A DNA stretch of 5,136 bases, taken from assembly GCA_022571135.1 (NCBI GenBank), contig JACZYK010000217.1, forward strand, positions 1-5,136, in the 5' to 3' direction. The notes below the pieces were generated by a model. It saw only the letters and a list, made by a program, of their open reading frames with translations, searched no databases and was not told the DNA's origin. The DNA is from Bacteroidota bacterium (lineage in GTDB: Bacteria; Bacteroidota; Rhodothermia; Rhodothermales; UBA10348). The number at the start of each line of letters is the position of its first letter. The first letter of the stretch is position 1. Position numbers and translations under genes: made by a program. Below are positions 1 to 5,136 of this stretch, one piece after another.

Positions 1-167
1 CAAGACAAGAATCCTCGCGCGCGTATGTTCAGAAGAACCAAACCAATGATATACCTCTCTCTATACCCCCTTCCTTCGCCTCAATGCCCTTCCCTTACAA
101 CGTAGGTAATGCTCCATGGATCCGACTCATTTCCAATGCGAGGTGAACTATTCTGATTTCGGCGTGT
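1..167. other. Non-coding stretch left of the SDR tail
   Basis: I find no supported gene here. The plus strand is pyrimidine-rich from about 53 to 97 (CT repeats and C runs), with a short alternating GC tract at 17-24. A plus-strand frame is open from the left edge to a TGA near 144, but its product resembles nothing and it has no visible start. No hairpin with a T-run was seen after the SDR stop. Confidence 0.4.
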
Positions 168-374
168 CTACGATGCTGCTTTGGACAACAGCTTCGCGAT
201 GTCAAAGGCGTAATAATTTGCGTCGGGATCGGGCATCTGTGTGTCCGGCTGTTTTCCATTGACATCCGTAAACCCATATTCCGTGGCTTGCCGGCGTGTT
301 AGGAGAATCCTGCCGGTCTTCTTCATGATGTCCACGTCACCTGCCAGTGCCGCGATCGATCTTCCGACGAACTG
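168..374 (-). pseudogene. C-terminal remnant of a short-chain dehydrogenase/reductase (SDR)
   Basis: Read on the minus strand, this segment gives QFVGRSIAALAGD, then MKKTGRILLTRRQATEYGFTD, VNGKQPD and a tail ending LLSKAAS before a TAG stop at 168-170. The pattern FVGR(A/S)-AALA-D-D-MKKTGR(I/V)L followed by EYGFTD(V/I)(D/N)G(K/R)QP is one I know from the C-terminus of a subgroup of NAD(P)-dependent SDR oxidoreductases. The Rossmann fold with its glycine-rich cofactor motif and the YxxxK catalytic motif should lie about 200 residues upstream. They are absent: the minus-strand frame stays open to position 743, but it stops resembling an SDR just above 374 and becomes the antisense of the glycosidase gene. 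What remains is therefore about 68 residues of a normally ~250-300 residue enzyme. It has no plausible start of its own; the internal ATG at 324-326 would give only 52 residues. The family call rests on motif memory and is moderately sure; the truncation is clear if the family call is right. Confidence 0.55.
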
Positions 375-392
375 GAACTGGAGTGGACCGAC

Positions 393-1241
393 GTGACAGA
401 GTCGGTCGGGAGATTGGGAACAGGTGTCACCGTCTTCTTCGGAACGGACAAAAAGGGGCCTCTCAGGGCGTGGTATACGCGCATCGACCTGACGTCGCCT
501 GAGATAGAGGTGCGCGTGATGGCATCCGACGAAGAAGACGGCAGAGAGACCGCGTCCAGCATGGCGCGGGATCTTGGCGCCTGCGTCGTGGTCAACGGGG
601 GTTATTTCCGGATGGATCTCAACCCCAGCCAACATGTCGGCCTGCTCGTTTCGGAAGGACGCATGATAAGTCGTGCTACATCCGGGATTTTCAAAGACAA
701 CCTCCGCTTTGAGATCGCACGGGCCACGATCGGCTTCAGCCATGATGGCAGTGCAAAAATCGGGTGGGCCTCGACCCGCAGCGATACGATCTTCATCTGG
801 GCCTCACCTCCGGCACACGCACCCGGAGTTCCGGCGCCTCCTCTGGATTACACACTCGCCTCGACCTGGTCCGTGACGGACGCCGTGTCGGGAGGGCCGT
901 CTCTGCTAGAAGACGGAAGACTTCGCATTACGGTAAACGAAGAGGTATTTTTCGGCTCATCGATACCTGAAGTACATCCTCGAACAGCGGCCGGGATTGC
1001 GGCCAATGGAGACCTGATACTTATGGTCATTGACGGCCGGCAGACTGCGAGTCGGGGAGTGGATCTGGTCGAGTTGGCGGAGCTGATGAACGATGTGGGC
1101 GCCGTGGCTGCATTCAATATCGACGGAGGTGGATCATCCTCCTTTGTCGTAAACGGAGAGCTCCTCAACAGGCCCACCGGCGGAACAGCGGAAAGAGAGG
1201 TGGTCTCCGTGATCGCAGTCAATTGCAGGTCAGACCCCTGA
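393..1241 (+). CDS. NAGPA-type phosphodiester glycosidase family protein
   Basis: The 282-residue product matches the domain named after N-acetylglucosamine-1-phosphodiester alpha-N-acetylglucosaminidase, whose bacterial members are glycosidases acting on sugar phosphodiesters or related glycosides. Seen in order: the opening beta region (about residues 10-45, ending RAWYTRIDL), VVNGGYF (66-72), GGPSLLEDGR (167-176), HPRTAAGI (195-202), VIDGRQ with GVDLVELAELM (212-232) and the glycine/serine-rich NIDGGGSSSFVV (242-253), then a closing strand ending VSVIAV. These cover the whole domain, including the conserved Asn, Arg and Asp residues thought to form the active site. The GTG at 393 is the only usual start codon in the frame between the in-frame TAG at 300-302 and the domain; GGAG at 380-383 is a fair ribosome site. 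Homologues are usually exported, but no signal peptide is present here, and the sequence directly upstream belongs to an SDR tail on the other strand. The 5' end may therefore be lost. The natural substrate is unknown. Confidence 0.85.
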   Translation: MTESVGRLGTGVTVFFGTDKKGPLRAWYTRIDLTSPEIEVRVMASDEEDGRETASSMARDLGACVVVNGGYFRMDLNPSQHVGLLVSEGRMISRATSGIFKDNLRFEIARATIGFSHDGSAKIGWASTRSDTIFIWASPPAHAPGVPAPPLDYTLASTWSVTDAVSGGPSLLEDGRLRITVNEEVFFGSSIPEVHPRTAAGIAANGDLILMVIDGRQTASRGVDLVELAELMNDVGAVAAFNIDGGGSSSFVVNGELLNRPTGGTAEREVVSVIAVNCRSDP

Positions 1242-1351
1242 CACGTACCTCGTCATAGTATTCACGCCTCAAAACCCACATGCAACGGATGCGTTCAACT
1301 GATACGCCTCCCTCCCATCCTCCCCAGGTGGACGAGTTGTTGGAAATCGGT

Positions 1352-2269
1352 ATGAACCAGAATCCCCTTCAGGATGTTCGGATTGGCACACTCGTTCCAG
1401 GTCTGATCGCCGATCCCGCATCTTACATCGGGGAAATTGTCGATCATGGATTCGAGTCGTTTCAGATTACGTTCTGGAAATCGATCGGCGACACGGATCT
1501 GGCAGATCTTGCGGCACGAGTCCGTTCAGTACTCGACGGAACTGGAGCCGTCATAAGCGCACTCGGCATCTACGGAAATCCGCTGGAATCGGACGAGGAT
1601 GCCGAGGAGACCAGAAGGAGTTGGAATTCGGTGATAAATCACGCCGGAGATTTCGGAACCGATATCGTAGCCGGATTCACCGGGCGTATCCGCGACGTGC
1701 CGATTGACGAAAACATCCCGAGATTCGTCGATGTGTTCGGTCCCATTGCGGAATCGGCGGATACTAAAGGCATCCGGATAGCCTTCGAGAACTGTGCAAT
1801 GGAAGGTAATTGGCAGCGAGGCGACTGGAATATTGCCCACGGTCCGGACGCATGGGAATTGATGTTCGACGCGCTGGGGGCTGAAAACGTAGGCCTGGAG
1901 TGGGAGCCTTGCCACCAGATGATCAATCTGATCGATCCTCTTCCACAGCTTCGAGACTGGATCCCCCGGATCTTTCACCTCCACGGCAAGTGCGCCACCA
2001 TCCACCGGGACGTCGTCAACAAGCACGGCGTCAGGGGTTCGATTCCATTTGCGCACCACAGGACTCCGGGATTTGGAGACTGCGACTGGACGGCTCTCAT
2101 CAGCGATCTTCGTGTGGGCGGTTACACCGGATCCATCGATATCGAGGGGTGGCATGATCCGGCCTATAAAGACGAACTGGAAATGACCGGTCAGATCCAC
2201 GCTCTGCACTACCTCAAAAAGTGTCGTGGTGGCGGTTTCGTGCCCAATCCCACCGGCTCGCTGAAGTGA
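1352..2269 (+). CDS. Sugar phosphate isomerase/epimerase (xylose isomerase-like TIM barrel)
   Basis: The 305-residue product has the look of the AP endonuclease 2/xylose isomerase-like TIM-barrel family, whose members isomerise or epimerise sugars, inosose or hydroxypyruvate with a divalent metal in the cytoplasm. The barrel starts with VRIGTLVPG (9-17) and runs through HGFESFQITFW (32-42), GIRIAFENC (140-148), GLEWEPCHQM (181-190), IFHLHGK (207-213) and GSIDIEGWHDP (260-270). Likely metal ligands, by family analogy, are Glu146, an acidic residue of the EWE segment together with His188, His211 and Glu265. The ATG at 1352 is preferred: a weak GGA(A) lies 7-10 bases upstream and the protein then begins just before the first strand. 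An in-frame ATG at 1280 would add 24 low-complexity residues (rich in Pro and Ser) and has no visible ribosome site. It lies 110 bases after the glycosidase on the same strand, so co-transcription is possible. Exact substrate cannot be inferred. Confidence 0.88.
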   Translation: MNQNPLQDVRIGTLVPGLIADPASYIGEIVDHGFESFQITFWKSIGDTDLADLAARVRSVLDGTGAVISALGIYGNPLESDEDAEETRRSWNSVINHAGDFGTDIVAGFTGRIRDVPIDENIPRFVDVFGPIAESADTKGIRIAFENCAMEGNWQRGDWNIAHGPDAWELMFDALGAENVGLEWEPCHQMINLIDPLPQLRDWIPRIFHLHGKCATIHRDVVNKHGVRGSIPFAHHRTPGFGDCDWTALISDLRVGGYTGSIDIEGWHDPAYKDELEMTGQIHALHYLKKCRGGGFVPNPTGSLK

Positions 2270-2328
2270 GTGGTCGGGGTTGACGCCATTCTGGTCCGCT
2301 TGCAATGACGCTGTCTGAACATCATCCT

Positions 2329-2344
2329 ACGGCTTCAAAGCCGT
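2329..2344 (+). terminator. Weak candidate terminator hairpin between convergent genes
   Basis: ACGGCT and AGCCGT pair around a TCAA tetraloop (6 bp, extendable to 7 with a 2-base loop). On the plus strand a short TTTT (2349-2352) follows a few bases later, so it could end the isomerase transcript. Its right arm touches the stop codon of the convergent oxidoreductase gene. The stem is short and the T-run is poor, so this is a weak call. Confidence 0.25.
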
Positions 2345-3393
2345 CAGATTTTGACCCGCGCCCGATTCAAATCCGAATCGAAGCATGCCTGAAGCAGGCG
2401 CTGGACATAGGCGCCCCTGGCAAAATCCGGCTGTTCGCTCTTACCACGTTTAATGCTTCTCACGAAGCGTTCGATCACGGAAGGTCCCCGTTTGTAGGTC
2501 CTGCGGCGCCACTTCGCCTTTTCGACGTCCTCGCCCAGACAGCACCAGAGTGTTTCCCACGACTGGTCAAGATCGATCCTGAGTGCTCCCCTCTCTCCAT
2601 ACAGCGTCATTCCGATGGTGTTGAGGTGTCCACTCGCCCATCGGCTCAGATGAAGCGATCCAAGGGCGCCGTTCGAAAGCGAGGCGGTTATTACCGCGGA
2701 ATCGTTGGCATCGAGCTTATACCCACGCATTCGCGCCCCGTCAGCTTTCGGCAGTGTCCGAAGCGTACAGTCCACCCATTCGATATCGCCCGCCGGGAAT
2801 GTGACAAAATCCAGTAGATGCACGCCGATATCTCCGAGCGCACCACTGCTGCCGCGTTCGGTGGAAAGCCGCCAGAGCCACCGATCCTCCGTCCTCCAGT
2901 CCCCCCAGGCACGCGATATCAGCCAGGATTGCAGATAATGTCCCTCGAAATGCACCAGGCGGCCTATCCTTCCTTCGTCTATCATTCGCCTGGCCGCATG
3001 CAAGGCCGACGAACGCCGATAGGAAAAATTAACCATATTCACCAAGCCGGCTTTCATCGCGGCGCCGGCCATCTCTTGGGCATCGGCAACGGTGGTCGCA
3101 AGCGGCTTCTCGCATAACGTATGCAGACCGGCCCCCACGGCATCAAGCGTGATCGGGGCATGGGAACGGTCGGGCGTTACGATACTCACGGCATCGACGT
3201 CTGCCTCGCGTATCAGCCTGGCGGAGTCTCTGTAGACATGGGAAATGCCGTATCTGGTAGCAAAGTCGGAAGCACGTTCCTGGTCGACGTCACATACGGC
3301 TGTGATCACTACGCCTTCGAGATCGGCAAAGTCGCTCGCATGCGTATGCGCCATGCCGCCCGCACCAATAATCCCGACTTTTATTGTCTTCAT
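2344..3393 (-). CDS. Gfo/Idh/MocA family NAD(P)-dependent oxidoreductase
   Basis: The 349-residue product is full length for this family of cytoplasmic sugar/inositol dehydrogenases. Residues 1-120 form the Rossmann domain: KVGIIGAGGMA (5-15) carries the glycine-rich dinucleotide loop, AVCDVD (32-37) ends the second strand where the acidic residue contacts the cofactor ribose, and SIVTPDRSHAP (70-80) is the typical T-P-(D/N)-x-x-H turn. The family signature CEKPLATT lies at 94-101, with Lys96 as the expected catalytic or substrate-binding lysine. The C-terminal domain has GDIGVHLLDF (187-196), the usual Asp/His pair of the active site. The start ATG at 3391-3393 is preceded on the minus strand by AGGG about 4 bases away, a short-spaced but usable ribosome site, and the protein begins right at the first strand. 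It converges on the isomerase with 74 bases between them. Which sugar or polyol it oxidises or reduces is not visible. Confidence 0.93.
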   Translation of the reverse strand: MKTIKVGIIGAGGMAHTHASDFADLEGVVITAVCDVDQERASDFATRYGISHVYRDSARLIREADVDAVSIVTPDRSHAPITLDAVGAGLHTLCEKPLATTVADAQEMAGAAMKAGLVNMVNFSYRRSSALHAARRMIDEGRIGRLVHFEGHYLQSWLISRAWGDWRTEDRWLWRLSTERGSSGALGDIGVHLLDFVTFPAGDIEWVDCTLRTLPKADGARMRGYKLDANDSAVITASLSNGALGSLHLSRWASGHLNTIGMTLYGERGALRIDLDQSWETLWCCLGEDVEKAKWRRRTYKRGPSVIERFVRSIKRGKSEQPDFARGAYVQRLLQACFDSDLNRARVKI

Positions 3394-3559
3394 TGCCCTG
3401 AAGCGATTCGCTATCCGAGAGTCTGGAAAAGTACTTCGATGCGCTATCTCTCTCCAATGTGAAAAAAGCGAAGACGCAGGAGCATCGGGAGATTACGGAA
3501 AAGAGGCCTGATGAGACCGTGAAAATATACGGTACGGCCCGCAGCCGATCGGCCAGGTT

Positions 3560-3907
3560 TCAGGCTACTTCCGAGTAAACAGGCGCCGGTTTGAGAAGCG
3601 TTCGACTGTGCGCTATCACCGGGCGGCTGCGCATGGCCACTTCGGTCTCGGCCGGGCGAAGCTGTACAGATCGACGCTGCGGACCGGGTCGTAACGACGA
3701 CTCGAACAGAAAAAATCCCAGAACCAGGATGGACACGGGTGGAACAGCCGATAGAACCAATACGAGTATGACTTTCAGAAATTTCGGAAGAGAGGAGACT
3801 ACGACGCCTGCGAGCGCCATGAACCACGAAAGAACCGTCGCCACGAGCAACGTCGCAATCACCAGCATACCCGGCGTACCGAATTCCAAGTAAATGTCTC
3901 TGAGCAT
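3560..3907 (-). CDS. Small two-helix membrane protein, function unknown
   Basis: This 115-residue product is not one I recognise. The first 70 residues are strongly hydrophobic and form two likely membrane helices (about 13-40 and 43-68), joined by a short SSLPKFLK turn with two lysines; a Pro-Pro pair sits inside the second helix. The remaining ~45 residues are a soluble tail rich in Arg, Pro and Ser with no hydrophobic segment. By the positive-inside rule, both the loop and the tail are basic, so the topology is ambiguous. The start ATG at 3905-3907 has a good GGGA ribosome site about 7 bases upstream on the minus strand, which supports a real gene. The helical N-terminal half is unlikely to be a chance reading frame; the tail is less protein-like and could contain a frameshift. 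It lies upstream of the Gfo/Idh/MocA gene on the same strand with 166 bases between them, and is divergent from the small ORF to its right. Confidence 0.65.
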   Translation of the reverse strand: MLRDIYLEFGTPGMLVIATLLVATVLSWFMALAGVVVSSLPKFLKVILVLVLSAVPPVSILVLGFFLFESSLRPGPQRRSVQLRPAETEVAMRSRPVIAHSRTLLKPAPVYSEVA

Positions 3908-3931
3908 CTCAATTCCCGTTTAGCCCTTCAC

Positions 3932-3970
3932 GGAGCCGAACCATGTCCTTTATCTATGAATTTCGGCTCC
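3932..3970. promoter_or_regulatory. 9-bp perfect inverted repeat spanning two candidate starts
   Basis: GGAGCCGAA (3932-3940) and TTCGGCTCC (3962-3970) are perfect inverted copies separated by 21 bases. The repeat lies just right of the start of the small membrane protein (3907, minus) and covers the beginning of the plus-strand frames: the left arm contains the GGAG that would serve the ATG at 3943, and the loop holds the ATGs at 3943 and 3956. As RNA it could fold into a hairpin that hides the ribosome site; as DNA, with arm centres 30 bp apart (about three helical turns), it could bind a dimeric regulator of both divergent genes. No T-run follows on either strand, which argues against a simple terminator. 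Role is inference only. Confidence 0.4.
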
Positions 3971-4198
3971 TACGACGATATCGAGTCTTTGATGCAGCAG
4001 AGGCCGGTGTATTACGCAAAGATTCGAAGGAGAAGCATTTTGATCGAAGCACGAGAGGTTTTCGGTCCGCTGCAGTCGGAATCGCAACTCGAAAAAGGCC
4101 TCAAAAAAAATATCGCCACCGCTCGGGGGGCCGGGGGGTTAGCGGTTGGCCGGATTTATTGGAGTACCAGTTCTGGAGATGTGTTCAGGGCCTATTAA
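3956..4198 (+). CDS. Hypothetical 80-residue protein
   Basis: Not recognised. The product begins MNFGSYDDIESLMQQRPVYY, continues through a basic stretch (KIRRR) and a helix-like segment with regular Glu/Leu/Lys spacing, and ends RIYWSTSSGDVFRAY before TAA at 4196-4198. Composition and third-base GC are compatible with coding in the first 55 codons; the last third covers a run of eight A (4103-4110) and two runs of six G (4125-4130, 4133-4138), which give a Gly/Ala-rich patch. No good ribosome site precedes the ATG at 3956. An overlapping frame from the ATG at 3943 (to 4209) has the better ribosome site (GGAG at 3932-3935) but an implausibly Arg-rich product. One possible reading is translation starting at 3943 followed by a frame change. 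It converges on rpoC and its stop touches the hairpin at 4198. Existence as a gene is uncertain. Confidence 0.4.
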   Translation: MNFGSYDDIESLMQQRPVYYAKIRRRSILIEAREVFGPLQSESQLEKGLKKNIATARGAGGLAVGRIYWSTSSGDVFRAY

Positions 4199-4215
4199 CG
4201 CTATCCTGATAGCGT
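4198..4215 (-). terminator. Candidate transcription terminator hairpin after rpoC
   Basis: ACGCTATC and GATAGCGT are perfect 8-base inverted copies around two bases (a 7-bp stem with a 4-base loop is the realistic fold). It lies 24 bases beyond the rpoC stop and overlaps the TAA of the small convergent ORF, the usual place for a shared terminator. In the rpoC direction it is followed by TAATAG rather than a clean T-run, so it would be a weak or factor-assisted terminator. Confidence 0.45.
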
Positions 4216-4224
4216 CCTGTAGCC

Positions 4225-4238
4225 GCCTGCAAACAGGC
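4225..4238 (-). repeat. Second small hairpin directly after the rpoC stop
   Basis: GCCTG and CAGGC pair around a CAAA loop (TTTG on the rpoC strand), giving a 5-bp GC-rich stem one base beyond the rpoC stop codon. With the larger hairpin at 4198-4215 it makes two tandem stems at the rpoC 3' end, which may act together in termination or in protecting the mRNA end. The stem is short enough that chance is possible. Confidence 0.3.
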
Positions 4239-4239
4239 C

Positions 4240-5136
4240 CTAGGTGGTCTCAACAGACTCAACGGACGCCCTACCGTCGGCAGCCTCGTTCTTACCGGCG
4301 CCGAAAGCCGACTGAATCTCCTCGAGTTCGGCCTTAGAACCGACAATAATGTCGCTGAACTGTCGCTGGCCCGTTCCCGCCGGGATGAGATGTCCGACGA
4401 TCACGTTCTCCTTCAGACCGTAAAGCGGGTCCGTCTTGCCCATGATAGCGGCCTCCGTAAGCACTTTCGTCGTCTCCTGGAACGAAGCGGCCGATATGAA
4501 TGAATCCGTCGAAAGTGCCCCCTGGGTGATTCCGAGGAGCACGGGCTCGGCAACCGCAGGCTGTGTATCTCTGACCTCGGCAGCGATCTTGTCCTGACGC
4601 TTCATTCTCGAATTCACTTCCCTGAGTTTTCTCCGGTCGACAACCTGCCCGATCTGAAGATCCGAGTCGCCGGGATGGGTCACCACGAAGTTGTCATACA
4701 GACTGTCGTTCATATCCTCCATCACGAAGCGATCTACGAGGTCGTCCTCCAGTAGATTAGCATCTCCAGGATCTACCACGCGGACCTTCTGCATCATCTG
4801 ACGAACGATCGTCTCGATATGCTTGTCGTTGATAGTAACACCCTGCAGACGGTATACCTCCTGAATCTCGTTCACGAGATACTCCTGCACGGCTCGAGGA
4901 CCAAGGATACTGAGGATATCCTGCGGCGAAACCTGCCCGTCGGATAATTGATCTCCAGCCCTTACGAAGTCGTTTTCGTGCACGAGCATGTGCTTGGTGA
5001 GCGATACCATGTACGTCTTCGATTCAGTGCCGTCGCGACTCGTGACGATGACCTCTTGGGAACCTCTCTTTCTTCCACCGAACGAGACAAGACCATCGAT
5101 CTCGCTGACGACAGCCGGGTCTGCGGGGGTTCTGGC
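4240..5136 (-). CDS. rpoC: DNA-directed RNA polymerase subunit beta' (C-terminal 298 residues; 5' end outside window)
   Basis: The frame is open from the right edge to TAG at 4240-4242, so the ATG at 5008-5010 is internal; the fragment begins [15 protein letters not shown] and continues unbroken. It is the C-terminal part of the largest catalytic subunit of RNA polymerase. Fragment residues 73-120 ([15 protein letters not shown], then [28 protein letters not shown]) align by eye with the universal [26 protein letters not shown] region. Residues 200-256 hold [23 protein letters not shown], given here only as the block around SFQETT at 218-223, followed by [25 protein letters not shown]. These contact the secondary channel side and the omega subunit. 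The last ~35 residues are an acidic, variable tail. Rhodothermota/Bacteroidota-like wording supports the organism guess. The gene normally follows rpoB in the rplKAJL-rpoBC cluster, which would lie to the right. Nothing here suggests a defect. Confidence 0.97.
   Translation of the reverse strand, partial: ARTPADPAVVSEIDGLVSFGGRKRGSQEVIVTSRDGTESKTYMVSLTKHMLVHENDFVRAGDQLSDGQVSPQDILSILGPRAVQEYLVNEIQEVYRLQGVTINDKHIETIVRQMMQKVRVVDPGDANLLEDDLVDRFVMEDMNDSLYDNFVVTHPGDSDLQIGQVVDRRKLREVNSRMKRQDKIAAEVRDTQPAVAEPVLLGITQGALSTDSFISAASFQETTKVLTEAAIMGKTDPLYGLKENVIVGHLIPAGTGQRQFSDIIVGSKAELEEIQSAFGAGKNEAADGRASVESVETT

Noticed and set aside
53..97. Pyrimidine-rich CT/C tract as a repeat element or CRISPR-like structure
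   Set aside because: There is no regular unit and no second copy in the window; it is only a composition bias.
375..743. Extension of the SDR-like minus-strand frame up to an ATG at 743
   Set aside because: Above 374 the product loses all SDR likeness and lies fully antisense to the well-supported glycosidase domain; the open frame is a by-product of that gene's codon pattern.
848..1222. Minus-strand open frame opposite the end of the glycosidase gene
   Set aside because: Ser/Pro/Thr-rich antisense translation of a strongly supported domain, with no motif of its own.
1526..2305. Long minus-strand open frame of 259 codons opposite the isomerase
   Set aside because: The plus-strand frame has clear TIM-barrel motifs; the antisense product matches nothing and is a shadow.
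2305..2817. Plus-strand open frame of 170 codons opposite the Gfo/Idh/MocA gene
   Set aside because: It covers the well-supported C-terminal domain of the oxidoreductase in antisense and shows no recognisable family.
3462..3478. GCG-TCTT-CGC mini-stem followed by six T on the minus strand, as a terminator for the membrane protein
   Set aside because: The stem is only three base pairs, too weak for an intrinsic terminator.
3544..3553. 10-base palindrome GCCGATCGGC after the membrane protein stop
   Set aside because: A single short GC-rich palindrome with no loop and no T-run is expected by chance at this GC content.
3394..3559. A further gene or promoter between the membrane protein and the oxidoreductase
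   Set aside because: No frame with a start, ribosome site and sensible product was seen, and no convincing TTTG/TAnnTTTG-type promoter match was found.
3444..3827. Alternative minus-strand frame of 127 codons overlapping the membrane protein
   Set aside because: Low-complexity Arg/Ser-rich product with no good ribosome site; the other frame has clear membrane helices and a GGGA site.

Overview
The window looks like chromosomal DNA from a bacterium of the Bacteroidota/Rhodothermota side of the tree. The best marker is the right end, which encodes the last 298 residues of the RNA polymerase beta' subunit. From memory, its wording (for example [41 protein letters not shown]) resembles Rhodothermales/Balneolales-type RpoC more than proteobacterial RpoC. 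This placement is a judgement by eye, not a database result.

Layout, left to right. (1) Positions 1-167 hold no gene I can support. (2) Positions 168 to about 374 (minus) encode only the C-terminal tail of a short-chain dehydrogenase/reductase (SDR). (3) At about 370-395 that tail meets, head to head, a plus-strand gene for a NAGPA-type phosphodiester glycosidase (393-1241). The glycosidase has the whole catalytic domain but no signal peptide. (4) A xylose-isomerase-like TIM-barrel sugar phosphate isomerase/epimerase follows on the same strand (1352-2269, or from 1280). (5) A Gfo/Idh/MocA NAD(P)-dependent oxidoreductase (2344-3393, minus) converges on it. (6) A small two-helix membrane protein of unknown function lies at 3560-3907 (minus). 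(7) A short plus-strand ORF at 3956-4198 may encode an 80-residue unknown protein; a 9-bp inverted repeat sits at its start. (8) Two hairpins at 4198-4238 separate it from the 3' end of rpoC (4240-5136, minus, running off the right edge).

The first four genes (SDR tail, phosphodiester glycosidase, isomerase/epimerase, Gfo/Idh/MocA dehydrogenase) are all types that occur in carbohydrate or polyol processing: release of a sugar from a phosphodiester or glycoside, ketose/aldose isomerisation, and oxidation of a sugar. A shared sugar-use role is reasonable, but the substrate cannot be read from the sequence. The glycosidase and isomerase share a strand and may be co-transcribed; the Gfo/Idh/MocA gene is not in the same transcript.

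I see no CRISPR array, tRNA, rRNA, transposase or obvious phage gene. The most notable points are the abrupt SDR/glycosidase junction (true rearrangement or assembly join), the inverted repeat that overlaps the starts of the small plus-strand reading frames, and the unexplained pair of small ORFs beside rpoC. I do not find convincing evidence of a new multi-gene system.
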